Notes: generated from the sequence alone by a model not told the origin. A DNA stretch of 12,518 nt from Candidatus Intestinimonas stercorigallinarum (GCA_019115345.1 DXDV01000025.1:1-12518); one strand, 5' to 3'; positions 6,364-12,518 are shown, numbered from the stretch's first letter. Numbers and translations are program-made.

Positions 6364-7580
6364 TCTCCTGCCGCCCCGCCGCACCGGCGGACCGCCGGCA
6401 GGGCCAGACAGAGGACGCCGCACAGGGCGGTGACCCCTCCGGCCAGGGCGAACCAGCGGGTAAGGCCCACCTCCTCGGCAAAGAGGGCGGTGGCGGCCAG
6501 ACCCACAGGACCGGCCAGGGTCATGACGGCGGAGGTGAGGCCCAGCACCCGGCCCAGGTAGTCCCCCGCCACCCTCTCCTGGATGAGGGCGGTGAGGAGG
6601 CTTTGGAAGAAGGGGGCGGCCAGGCCCATGCCCAGGGAGAGTCCGGTGAAGGCCAGGAAGGCCGCCGGGCTCAGCCCTCCCACCGCCAGCAGGCAGCCCC
6701 CCATGCAGAAAAGGGCGGCGGTCATGGCGGTGACCTTGTTCCGGGTCCCTCCCCACAGCCCCAGCAGCAGAGAGCCGGAGAGCATGCCCAGGGCGTAGGC
6801 CGTCTCCACCACCGACGCGGAAGCCGCCGTCTTGCCGAAGTAGCTCATGCACACCAGGGGGAAGAGAGAGGACACCGGCACCGCCGCCAGGGAGAAGAGG
6901 CCGCAGATGAGGCACAGCTGCCACAGCCAGCCCTGGCTGCGCAGCAGGGCCCAGCCCGCCCGGCAGTCGGAGAGAAGGCGGAAGGTCCTCCCCCCGCCGG
7001 TCCGCAGAGCGGGGAGCCGGGCCAGGGCCAGGGCGGCGATGGCGAAGGCGGCCCCCAGAACGTCCAGGGCCAGGATGAGGGGGAGGGGCGCGGCGGCAAA
7101 GAGGACGGCGGCCAGGGCGGGACTCAGCAGCAGGGAGAGGGTCTGGACCCCCTGGGACCAGCCGGCGCACCGGGAGAGCCGCTCCGGCGGCACCAGGAGC
7201 GTGGTCACCGCCTGGAGACAGGGGGTGTGGAAGGCGGAGCCCACGCTCCGCAGGGCCAGGGCGGCCAGGATGACAGGTACGGGGAGACTCCCCCACAGCA
7301 GGCAGGCCCCCACCAGGGCCAGGGAAAAGAGGCCGATGGCCCCGTCGGCCAGGGCCATGATGCGCCGGCGGTCGAAGTGGTCGGCCACCGCCCCGGTGAA
7401 AAGCCCCAGCACCCCCTGGGGCAGCAAGGCCGCCATGGCGGCCAGAGAGAGCACGGCGGCGGAGCCGGTGCGGGCGGTGAGGTCCCAGACCAGGGCGTAC
7501 TGGGAGACAGAGCTGGTGAGGATGGACACCGCCTGCCCCACCCACAAAACGGCGAACTGCCGCTTCCATGTAACGGTCAT
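6342..7580 (-). CDS. MFS transporter, probable drug/metabolite exporter (412 aa)
   Basis: A 12-helix-sized major facilitator protein in the cytoplasmic membrane. The first helix (FAVLWVGQAVSILTSSVSQYALVW) is followed by a loop 2-3 motif A variant, G63-x3-D67-x2-D70-RRR. Repeated Ala/Leu/Gly-rich helices run to about residue 400, and a short charged tail ends in CPEG. The start and the 'GQAVS..TS..SQYALVW' pattern resemble the MFS_3/EntS-like exporter group; the substrate cannot be inferred. The ATG has AGGAGG on the minus strand (7590-7595) with a 9 nt spacer. It lies downstream of the flavodoxin gene on the same strand with 216 nt between, which contain hairpins, so co-transcription is possible but partial. 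Its 3' end is embedded in the convergent terminator. Confidence 0.88.
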   Translation of the reverse strand: MTVTWKRQFAVLWVGQAVSILTSSVSQYALVWDLTARTGSAAVLSLAAMAALLPQGVLGLFTGAVADHFDRRRIMALADGAIGLFSLALVGACLLWGSLPVPVILAALALRSVGSAFHTPCLQAVTTLLVPPERLSRCAGWSQGVQTLSLLLSPALAAVLFAAAPLPLILALDVLGAAFAIAALALARLPALRTGGGRTFRLLSDCRAGWALLRSQGWLWQLCLICGLFSLAAVPVSSLFPLVCMSYFGKTAASASVVETAYALGMLSGSLLLGLWGGTRNKVTAMTAALFCMGGCLLAVGGLSPAAFLAFTGLSLGMGLAAPFFQSLLTALIQERVAGDYLGRVLGLTSAVMTLAGPVGLAATALFAEEVGLTRWFALAGGVTALCGVLCLALPAVRRCGGAAGEKICPEG

Positions 7581-7601
7581 GTACGGATTCCTCCTAAGTC
7601 C

Positions 7602-7627
7602 CCGTCCCGGCGGACCGGGCGGGACGG
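7602..7627 (-). promoter_or_regulatory. Small GC hairpin just upstream of the MFS ribosome binding site
   Basis: CCGTCCCG (7602-7609) pairs perfectly with CGGGACGG (7620-7627) around a 10 nt loop. On the minus strand it ends 6 nt before the SD of the MFS gene, so it could affect translation start or mRNA stability. There is no T-run, so it is not a terminator. Function is inferred from position only. Confidence 0.35.
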
Positions 7628-7683
7628 CGTATTACCGCTCCATCCTATGCCCGGGGCGCTCCGGAGGTCCGCGAAAACACGAG

Positions 7684-7714
7684 CGCCCCGCCCTGCCGAT
7701 GGCAGGGCGGGGCG
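7684..7714 (-). terminator. GC-rich hairpin between flavodoxin and MFS genes, possible terminator/attenuator
   Basis: A 14 bp perfect stem (7684-7697 with 7701-7714) closes on a 3 nt loop, GAT. On the minus strand it lies about 80 nt after the flavodoxin stop and is followed 6-7 nt later by TTTT, a weak version of an intrinsic terminator. It may terminate most flavodoxin transcripts or attenuate read-through into the MFS gene. Confidence 0.5.
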
Positions 7715-7796
7715 GCGCTGGTCAAAAGCTCCGGCTCAGAGACGGCCGTCTCCGGCTTTGCGGGGGACGCGATGGGTGGAAAGGCGGCGGGACGCT

Positions 7797-8273
7797 TTAC
7801 AGCTTCAGCCCTTCCGCCCAGGCTTTCAGCTCCGCCACGCTGAGGCGGCCGTTGAGCATCCGGCCATCGAGGATCTTCGCACCGGGGGCGCTGGGCCGCA
7901 GGCCCGCCGCCGACTTGCCCAGGCCGCTGCCGCCGGAGGTGGCGAAGAGGACGATGGTCTTGCCGGAGAAGTCATAGGCCTCCAGGAAGGTGTTGAGGAT
8001 GGTGGGGGCCACATACCACCACACGGGGAAGCCCAGGAAGATCACGTCGTGTCCGGCCACCGGCGCGTCGGTATCGGCCAGGGCGGGCCTGGAGTCCTTG
8101 TCCTTCATCTCCACGCTGGAGCGGGAGCCCTTGTCCGTCCAGTTGAGGTCGGCGCTGGTGTAGGGGACGGCGGGGCGGATCTCATAGAGCTCCCCGCCCA
8201 CGGCCTCCGCCAGCGCCTTCGCCGCCTTGGCGGTGGTGCCGGTGGCGGAAAAATACGCGATCAGTGGGTCCAT
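7797..8273 (-). CDS. Flavodoxin-family protein (158 aa)
   Basis: A small FMN-binding electron carrier or quinone-reductase-like protein in the cytoplasm. The N-terminal strand plus phosphate loop is LIAYFSATGTTAKAAKALA (residues 4-22), with S9, T11, T13 and T14 placed to bind the FMN phosphate. The second FMN loop is GFPVWWYVAP (81-90) with Trp85/86 to stack on the flavin. The third is FATSGGSGLG (110-119). This arrangement fits the flavodoxin_4-type family of about 150-190 residues, so the length is normal. SD AAAGGAGG (complement of 8281-8288) is 7 nt from the ATG. It is divergent from a LysR regulator across about 155 nt, which suggests control by that regulator. Physiological partner unknown; an oxidative or electrophile stress role is plausible given the neighbours. 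Confidence 0.9.
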   Translation of the reverse strand: MDPLIAYFSATGTTAKAAKALAEAVGGELYEIRPAVPYTSADLNWTDKGSRSSVEMKDKDSRPALADTDAPVAGHDVIFLGFPVWWYVAPTILNTFLEAYDFSGKTIVLFATSGGSGLGKSAAGLRPSAPGAKILDGRMLNGRLSVAELKAWAEGLKL

Positions 8274-8288
8274 AAAAATGCCTCCTTT

Positions 8289-8414
8289 AGGTACGCTTTT
8301 CCATCATTGTAAAGCCAACCTCCAGAAATGTAAAATACTCATTTTCTATTTTCAGATATTCTGTATGGGTATTTTTGTCTTGTGGGACGGTGTCGGGTGT
8401 GATAGGATGAAATT
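8289..8414. promoter_or_regulatory. AT-rich divergent control region between flavodoxin and LysR genes
   Basis: This stretch is sharply more AT-rich than its surroundings and must hold both promoters. Two dyads are visible: CAGATATTCTG (8353-8363, arms CAGA/TCTG) and a wider inverted pair AAAATAC (8332-8338) / GTATTTT (8369-8375). Either could be a LysR-type operator. TTGTCT at 8375-8380 is a possible -35 for the + strand, but no convincing -10 follows at the right distance, so I do not fix promoter positions. Confidence 0.5.
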
Positions 8415-8428
8415 GAGGAGGAATGTCC

Positions 8429-9295
8429 ATGGAGCTTCGTGTTTTACGGTACTTTCTGGCGGTGGCCCGGGAGGAGAACATCACCAAGGCCGCGGCCATG
8501 CTCCATCTGACCCAGCCCACCCTTTCCCGGCAGATGATGCAGCTGGAGGAGGAACTGGGCGTGCGGCTCTTTCACCGCAGCCGCTACCACATCGTGCTCA
8601 CCGACGAGGGGATGCTGCTGCGCCGCCGGGCCCAGGAGCTGGTGGACCTGGCGGACAAGACGGCCCGGGAGTTTGCCGCGCATGAGACCGAGCTGATGGG
8701 GGAGATCGCCATCGGCGCTGGGGAGACCCGGAGCATGACCTTCCTCTCCCAGGCCATCCGCTCCTTTCGGGCGCGCTGGCCCAGGGTCACCTTCCGTATC
8801 TTCAGCGCCAACGCAGACGATGTGAAGGAGCGGCTGGACATGGGCCTTCTGGACATGGGCCTCTTAGCCGAGCCGGTGGATGTGGGGAAATACGCCTTCT
8901 GCCGCCTGGGGGAGAAGGACCGCTGGGGTGTGCTGGTGCGGGCGGACTCCCCCCTGGCGGAGCTGGAGGCGGCGGGTCCCCAGGACCTGGAGCACATCCC
9001 CCTGATGTTCAGCAGCCGGGAGAGCGTGCAGCGGGAGCTGGCCAACTGGTTTGGAGACCGGTGGGAGCGGCTGCAGGTGGCCGCCACCTACAACCTGATC
9101 CTCAACGCGGCCAATATGGTGCGCTGGGGGGTGGGCGCCGCCCTGGGCTTTGACCTGAATCTGGCCTTTGACGGCCTCCGGTTCCTGCCCCTGTCCCCGG
9201 CCATGGAGACGGGGACGGTGCTGGTGTGGAAGAAGGACCAGGCGCTGACGCCGGCGGTGGAGGCCTTTCATCGGCACATCAAAAATGCCTGTTAG
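8429..9295 (+). CDS. LysR-family transcriptional regulator (288 aa)
   Basis: Residues 1-60 form the typical winged helix-turn-helix: MELRVLRYFLAVAREENIT, then KAAAMLHLTQPTLSRQM with the recognition helix, then LEEELGVRLFHR. Residues about 90-288 are the periplasmic-binding-protein-like effector domain, starting at GEIAIGAGE. Length is normal for the family. The start at 8429 is preferred over an in-frame ATG at 8423: the SD GAGGAGG (8415-8421) is 7 nt from the former and only 1 nt from the latter, and LysR proteins often begin with MELR. It is transcribed divergently from the flavodoxin gene, the classical arrangement for LysR autoregulation and target activation. The effector is not predictable. 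The gene ends at a strong terminator. Confidence 0.93.
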   Translation: MELRVLRYFLAVAREENITKAAAMLHLTQPTLSRQMMQLEEELGVRLFHRSRYHIVLTDEGMLLRRRAQELVDLADKTAREFAAHETELMGEIAIGAGETRSMTFLSQAIRSFRARWPRVTFRIFSANADDVKERLDMGLLDMGLLAEPVDVGKYAFCRLGEKDRWGVLVRADSPLAELEAAGPQDLEHIPLMFSSRESVQRELANWFGDRWERLQVAATYNLILNAANMVRWGVGAALGFDLNLAFDGLRFLPLSPAMETGTVLVWKKDQALTPAVEAFHRHIKNAC

Positions 9296-9349
9296 GCATA
9301 TTTCAGGAAAGAAAATAAGCATTAGACATAGCGGAACGATCGATTTAGA

Positions 9350-9383
9350 ATGTGGGTGTCCCGGGAGGACACCCGCATTTTTT
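9350..9383 (+). terminator. Rho-independent terminator after the LysR gene
   Basis: The stem ATGTGGGTGTCC (9350-9361) pairs with GGACACCCGCAT (9367-9378) with one G-T pair around a 5 nt loop, followed directly by six T (9378-9383). It separates the LysR gene from the MerR-led operon, which must then have its own promoter. The gap 9296-9349 upstream is AT-rich and may hold it. Confidence 0.88.
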
Positions 9384-9399
9384 ATTTGGAGGGCAGGAC

Positions 9400-9756
9400 A
9401 TGACCATACAGGAGGCCAGCGAGCGCTACCACATCCCCATGCACATTTTGCGGGCATACGAGAGCTGGGGGCTGTGCGGCGCGGCAAAAAAGGTGATGGG
9501 CCGGCGGCAGTACGACGACACCGACTTTGAGCGCCTGAGCACCATCCTGACCCTCCACGACATCGGCTTTACCACCGAGGAGGTGGAGCTCTACATGCGC
9601 CTGCTGCTGGAGCAGCGCCACACGGAGGAGCAGCGCCTTCAAATGCTGGAGGAAAAGCGCAGCGCCGCCCTGGACGAGATCCACTTTCGGGAGCGCCAGC
9701 TCCAGCGGCTGGACTATCTGCGCCACGAGATCCGAAAGACGCAAGGAGGTAAGTGA
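9400..9756 (+). CDS. MerR-family transcriptional regulator (118 aa)
   Basis: The winged helix-turn-helix opens at TIQEASERYHIPMHILRAYESWGL, with the family pattern R18-x-Y20-E21-x2-G24-L25. The wing has R35-R36-x-Y38, followed by DTDFERLSTILTLHDIGFTTEEVELYM (42-66). The rest is a charged coiled-coil helix, RHTEEQRLQMLEEKRSAALDEI and onward, for dimerisation. There is no C-terminal effector domain and no metal-binding Cys cluster, so it belongs to the small MerR regulators of stress or electrophile operons. ATG 9400 is chosen: GGAGGG at 9388-9393 is 6 nt upstream, and an in-frame GTG at 9352 lies inside the preceding terminator. The stop is 1 nt before the next ATG, implying translational coupling. 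It probably controls this operon. Confidence 0.9.
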   Translation: MTIQEASERYHIPMHILRAYESWGLCGAAKKVMGRRQYDDTDFERLSTILTLHDIGFTTEEVELYMRLLLEQRHTEEQRLQMLEEKRSAALDEIHFRERQLQRLDYLRHEIRKTQGGK

Positions 9757-9757
9757 C

Positions 9758-10507
9758 ATGGACCTGACTGCCGCCGCAAGGCGATTCTGCGAGGAGCGAT
9801 TTGGGCAGATACCCTTTGGGCTGTCGCAAAGCGATCCGGAGTTCTCCGCGCTTTTTTCTAACTTTGCCTTTGACGAGATCATCCGGGAAAGCCGTCTGGA
9901 CGACAAGACCCGCTTTCTGGCCATTCTGGCCGCTCTGATGGGCTGCCAGGGGCTCGACACCTTCCACAGCCTCGTGCCGGGGGCGCTGGCAAGCGGGCTG
10001 ACCCCTGTGGAGCTCAGAGAGCTGGTTTATCAGGGCGCGGCCTATCTGGGCCTCGGCAGGATGCTTCCTTTCCTGTACGAGCTCGACCGGACGCTGGAAG
10101 CCCAGGGCGTCTCCCTTCCCCTGCGATCGCAGGGGACCACTGCGCCCGATACCCGGGTGGAGGCGGGCAACCAGGCCCAGGTGGACATCTTCGGGGAGGG
10201 GATGCGGGGCTTCCAGAACAGCGGCCCGGAGGAGAGCCGCCACATCAACCGCTGGCTGGCGGGCAACTGCTTCGGCGACTATTACACCAGAGGCGGACTG
10301 GACTACCGGCAGCGGGAACTGATCACCTTCTGCTTTCTGGCCGCCCAGGGCGGCTGCGAACCACAGCTCACCAGCCATGCGGCCGCCAACCTGCGCGTCG
10401 GGAACGGCAAAGCCTTTCTCATCGACGTGGTATCCCAATGCCTGCCTTACATTGGCTATCCCCGCAGCCTCAACGCCCTGCGCTGCGTCAACGAGGCCGC
10501 GAAATAA
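9758..10507 (+). CDS. Carboxymuconolactone decarboxylase-family protein, two-domain (249 aa)
   Basis: Two tandem AhpD/CMD-like helical domains. The first (about 30-110) has the FLAILAALMGCQG helix, then GALASGLTPVELRELVYQGAAYLG. The second (about 180-245) has RELITFCFLAAQGGCEPQLTSH in two parts, with Cys200, Glu201 and His207 at the positions of the usual active-site cluster, followed by the VVSQCLPYIGYPRSLNAL helix. The AhpD CxxC motif is absent: domain 1 has a single Cys63 and domain 2 a single Cys200. A peroxidase-reductase role like AhpD is therefore doubtful, and the natural reaction is unknown. Proteins of this type often sit beside cupins and aldo/keto reductases, as here. SD AAGGAGGT (9743-9750) is inside the end of the MerR gene, 7 nt before the ATG. 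Confidence 0.88.
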   Translation: MDLTAAARRFCEERFGQIPFGLSQSDPEFSALFSNFAFDEIIRESRLDDKTRFLAILAALMGCQGLDTFHSLVPGALASGLTPVELRELVYQGAAYLGLGRMLPFLYELDRTLEAQGVSLPLRSQGTTAPDTRVEAGNQAQVDIFGEGMRGFQNSGPEESRHINRWLAGNCFGDYYTRGGLDYRQRELITFCFLAAQGGCEPQLTSHAAANLRVGNGKAFLIDVVSQCLPYIGYPRSLNALRCVNEAAK

Positions 10508-10528
10508 AAACGTCAGGAGTTGTTTTAT

Positions 10529-11656
10529 GTGATCTATAAGGATTTTCAGGACCTGAAGCTCTCCAATCTGGGTATGGGCTGTATGCGCCTGCCCGTGGTG
10601 GAGGGAAAGGACGCCGCGGTGGACCAGGCCGCCGTGGACGAGATGGTGGCCTGCGCCATGGAGCGGGGCGTCAACTACTACGATACCGCCTGGGGTTACC
10701 ACGCCGGAAACTCTGAGCCGGCCATCGGCAGAGCCCTCGCCGCATACCCCCGGGAGCAGTTCTATCTGGCAGATAAGTTCCCCGGCTATGACCTGGGCAA
10801 CATGGGCAAAGTGCAGGAGATCTTTGAGGCGCAGCTGAAAAAATGCCGGGTGGAGTATTTCGACTTTTATCTCTTCCACAATGTCTGTGAAATGAATATC
10901 GACGCCTATCTGGACCCCAAATACGGCATCCTGGACTATCTGCTGGAGCAGAAGAGGACCGGCCGCATCCGTCACCTGGGCTTCTCCTGCCACGGCGCCG
11001 TGCCGGTGCTGAAGCGATTTCTGGAGGCCTACGGGGAACAGATGGAATTTTGCCAGCTGCAGCTAAACTATATCGATTGGACCTTCCAAAACGGGAAGGA
11101 AAAATTGGCCCTGCTGGAGGAGCATCACATCCCCGTCTGGGTGATGGAGCCCCTCCGGGGCGGACGTCTGGCCCGCCTCAGCGCTCAGGAGTCCGCCGCG
11201 CTCCAGGCCCTTTGTCCCCAGCGGCCGGTCCCCGCCTGGGCCTTCCGGTTTTTGCAGCATATCCCCAATGTGGTGGTCATCCTCTCCGGCATGTCCAACC
11301 TGGAGCAGCTGAAGGATAACCTGGACACGTTTGAGGGGGAAGATGCCCTGACGGAACAGGAATGGAACGCCCTGCTGGCTCTGGGCGCGGAAATGACCAA
11401 CCCCAAGGCCCTGGCCTGCACCGCCTGCCGGTACTGCGTCAGCCACTGCCCCCAGAACCTGGACATCCCCCACCTGCTTGCCCTGTACAACGAGCACCGG
11501 TTCACCGGCGGCGGCTTCATCGCTCCCATGGCCCTTTCCGCCATCCCGGCGGACCGGCAGCCCGGCGCCTGCGTGGGCTGCCGCAGCTGCGAGGCGGTCT
11601 GTCCCCAACAGCTGAAGATCTCGGAGGCCATGGCCGATTTCAGCGCCATACTATAA
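10529..11656 (+). CDS. Aldo/keto reductase with C-terminal 4Fe-4S ferredoxin domain (375 aa)
   Basis: A NAD(P)H or ferredoxin-linked reductase of carbonyls, cytoplasmic. The TIM-barrel starts MIYKDFQDLKLSNLGMGCMRLP. The catalytic tetrad is visible as Asp52, Tyr57, Lys83 and His117 (YYDTAWGYH, LADKF, YLFHN). The C-terminus carries two cluster motifs: CTACRYCVSHCP and CVGCRSCEAVCP, four Cys each, enough for two 4Fe-4S clusters. Length is normal for this family. GTG at 10529 is chosen as start: AGGAG (10515-10519) is 9 nt upstream and the protein then begins as family members do. An in-frame TTG at 10520 touches the SD and is unlikely. An out-of-frame ATG-TGA (10527-10532) overlaps the start. 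It follows the CMD gene by 21 nt in the same operon. The substrate is unknown. Confidence 0.92.
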   Translation: MIYKDFQDLKLSNLGMGCMRLPVVEGKDAAVDQAAVDEMVACAMERGVNYYDTAWGYHAGNSEPAIGRALAAYPREQFYLADKFPGYDLGNMGKVQEIFEAQLKKCRVEYFDFYLFHNVCEMNIDAYLDPKYGILDYLLEQKRTGRIRHLGFSCHGAVPVLKRFLEAYGEQMEFCQLQLNYIDWTFQNGKEKLALLEEHHIPVWVMEPLRGGRLARLSAQESAALQALCPQRPVPAWAFRFLQHIPNVVVILSGMSNLEQLKDNLDTFEGEDALTEQEWNALLALGAEMTNPKALACTACRYCVSHCPQNLDIPHLLALYNEHRFTGGGFIAPMALSAIPADRQPGACVGCRSCEAVCPQQLKISEAMADFSAIL

Positions 11657-11700
11657 ATGTCTGCTGAATAAGCCGATCTACGGTCCATGCAGCAGACGTT
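11656..11700 (+). promoter_or_regulatory. Intercistronic hairpin between aldo/keto reductase and cupin genes
   Basis: AATGTCTGCTG (11656-11666) pairs with CAGCAGACGTT (11690-11700), an 11 bp stem with one G-T pair and a 23 nt loop. It begins in the stop codon and ends 5 nt before the cupin SD. There is no T-run after it, so RNA processing, stability or attenuation is more likely than full termination. Confidence 0.5.
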
Positions 11701-11718
11701 GTGATAAGGAGGATGCTT

Positions 11719-12180
11719 ATGAAAAGCATGGATCAGGAAGAATTTGCCCGGCAAAATATATTCGGTCTGGGCCAGGAGAATACCGCCTACGCGCAGTTTT
11801 TTGTGGGAAATTCCTACCTTAATCCGCTGACTGTGCCTGGACAGTGTCCTGTGTTTCTGGCCAATGTGACGTTTGAGCCCGGCTGCCGCAACAACTGGCA
11901 CATCCACCACGCCAAGGCGGGCGGCGGACAGCTGCTCATCTGTACCGCCGGCGAGGGCTGGTACCAGGAGGAGGGCAGACCTGCCGTCAGCCTTGCTCCG
12001 GGCATGGTCATCACCATCCCCGCCGGGGTCAAGCACTGGCATGGGGCCAAACAGGACAGTTGGTTTTCCCACATCGCGGTAGAGGTGCCGGGAACCGATC
12101 CCTCCACTGAGTGGCTCGAGGCAGTTTCAGACAGGGATTACGCGCATTTGGACGGGGGAGCAGGCCGAGAGACTGTTTAA
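11719..12180 (+). CDS. Cupin-domain protein (153 aa)
   Basis: A single-domain beta-barrel cupin, probably metal-binding and cytoplasmic. Motif 1 is W60-H61-I-H63-H64-x6-Q71 followed by GEGWYQEEG; the usual Glu ligand is replaced by Gln71. Motif 2 is PAGVKHWHG with His106 and His108. The C-terminal SWFSHIAVEVPG strand and EWLEAVSD end match cupins commonly found with CMD-family proteins and aldo/keto reductases. The start is ATG 11719, 6 nt after AAGGAGG (11706-11712). The in-frame ATG 11713 touches the SD and GTG 11701 precedes it. It is last in the operon, and no clear terminator follows. It may isomerise, decarboxylate or bind a small metabolite acted on by the upstream enzymes; the substrate is unknown. 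Confidence 0.9.
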   Translation: MKSMDQEEFARQNIFGLGQENTAYAQFFVGNSYLNPLTVPGQCPVFLANVTFEPGCRNNWHIHHAKAGGGQLLICTAGEGWYQEEGRPAVSLAPGMVITIPAGVKHWHGAKQDSWFSHIAVEVPGTDPSTEWLEAVSDRDYAHLDGGAGRETV

Positions 12181-12488
12181 CGGATGGCAGTTCCCTGTTT
12201 TTCCAAAGAACACGCGTAAGCCGTCGTGACGGCAAAGAAGATCCTTTCCGAAGCAATTCCTTTTTCGTGCTCTTGCTCCCGCTGTTTCCGGGTGCTCCGG
12301 CCCTGTCTGTGGTCAAGCATGTGGTCAGCCAGGAGAGCTCCGGCCAGGGCCCGGAGATTGTATCTGTGCTCAAGCGAGCGGCATTGTTCGACTCCAAGTT
12401 TTAAAAATTCTATTCCTGCCTTATGTGGTATTCAAGTTATTCCTGACAACAAGTAGGTTGGTTTTAACACGTGATAGACAAAGAATGC
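12181..12488. other. Gene-poor tail region, no convincing coding sequence
   Basis: About 300 bases without a supported gene. Composition changes from GC-rich (to about 12390) to AT-rich (12391-12488). A short palindrome GCCGTC-GT-GACGGC lies at 12220-12233. A minus-strand frame stays open for 84 codons (about 12180-12431), but it lacks an SD and an early start codon. The AT-rich part may hold a promoter for a gene beyond the window, but no confident -35/-10 pair is seen. Confidence 0.5.
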
Positions 12489-12518
12489 ACCCTGTAAAGT
12501 CATCTGATTTTACAGGGT
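12489..12518. repeat. Inverted repeat / hairpin at the window edge
   Basis: ACCCTGTAAA (12489-12498) pairs perfectly with TTTACAGGGT (12509-12518) around a 10 nt loop. The window ends with the right arm, so neither a longer stem nor a following T-run can be judged. It could be a terminator (either strand) or the end of a repeat element. Confidence 0.6.

Noticed and set aside
5470..6561. A 363-codon + strand frame starting at the ATG nearest the SD of lipoprotein 5
   Set aside because: It is Pro/Arg/Ser/Thr-rich, the SD spacing is only 1 nt, and it lacks the cassette. The frame starting at 5475 encodes the conserved lipoprotein and ends at the terminator.
7628..7680. A promoter for the MFS gene on the minus strand (TAGGAT or TAATAC as -10)
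   Set aside because: Neither candidate has an acceptable -35 at 16-18 nt, and the surroundings are GC-rich.
6603..8312. A 569-codon + strand open frame across the MFS and flavodoxin genes
   Set aside because: Low-complexity Gly/Glu/Gln/Arg composition, no SD and no recognisable motif. The minus strand carries clear MFS and flavodoxin proteins here.
9352..9399. N-terminal extension of the MerR protein from GTG 9352
   Set aside because: The GTG lies in the stem of the LysR terminator, and the extension adds Gly/Pro-rich residues not seen in MerR proteins. ATG 9400 has a proper SD.
12180..12431. An 84-codon minus-strand open frame in the tail region
   Set aside because: No SD, no start codon near the open end and no family likeness. 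It could be a decayed gene, but the sequence alone does not support calling one.
12226..12456. A 76-codon + strand frame with a GTG start in the tail region
   Set aside because: No SD, Ser/Cys/Arg-rich composition and it crosses the composition shift. Most likely chance.
1..12518. CRISPR arrays, tRNA or rRNA genes, integrases or insertion sequences
   Set aside because: No regularly spaced short repeats, no cloverleaf or rRNA signature, and no transposase or integrase protein was seen on either strand.

Overview
The window looks like a high-GC, low-redundancy stretch from an anaerobic gut Firmicute, most plausibly an Oscillospiraceae relative (Flavonifractor/Pseudoflavonifractor/Lawsonibacter type). 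This rests on very high GC with C/G-ending codons, strong AAGGAGG-type ribosome binding sites before almost every gene, lipoprotein signal peptides, and a flavodoxin plus a 4Fe-4S aldo/keto reductase. The genus is inference.

Region 1 (1-6362, + strand) is a tandem run of five secreted lipoprotein genes behind the 3' end of a sixth gene. All five share a 54-55 residue N-terminal cassette: an unusually long basic cytoplasmic segment (core HTWFSTEF..GK..L.ARLR.L.AGPKRRG), a hydrophobic helix and a lipobox Cys at residue 54 or 55. The mature domains are mostly unrelated. One carries sialidase-type Asp-boxes, one an FG-GAP-like calcium loop, and two have weak IseA-like modules. The genes are packed (1 to 51 nt apart), each has its own strong SD, no promoter is visible inside the run, and the run ends at a strong hairpin terminator. 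The cassette resembles the piece that joins the metalloprotease domain to the last membrane helix in BlaR1-type (M56) sensors. I suggest these are detached sensor/ectodomain paralogues of such a protein. This is the most unusual part of the window.

Region 2 (6342-8273, - strand) holds a flavodoxin gene followed by an MFS drug/metabolite exporter, with GC-rich hairpins between them. The exporter converges on the lipoprotein operon and its last codons lie inside the shared terminator. A LysR-family regulator (8429-9295, + strand) is divergent from the flavodoxin across an AT-rich control region, the usual layout for a LysR regulator and its target.

Region 3 (9400-12180, + strand) is a compact operon: a MerR-family regulator, a two-domain carboxymuconolactone decarboxylase-like protein, an aldo/keto reductase with a C-terminal two-cluster ferredoxin domain, and a cupin. 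With the flavodoxin next door this forms a redox or electrophile-response neighbourhood whose substrate cannot be read from sequence.

The final 338 bases (12181-12518) hold no convincing gene. They become AT-rich and end in a 10 bp hairpin cut by the window edge.
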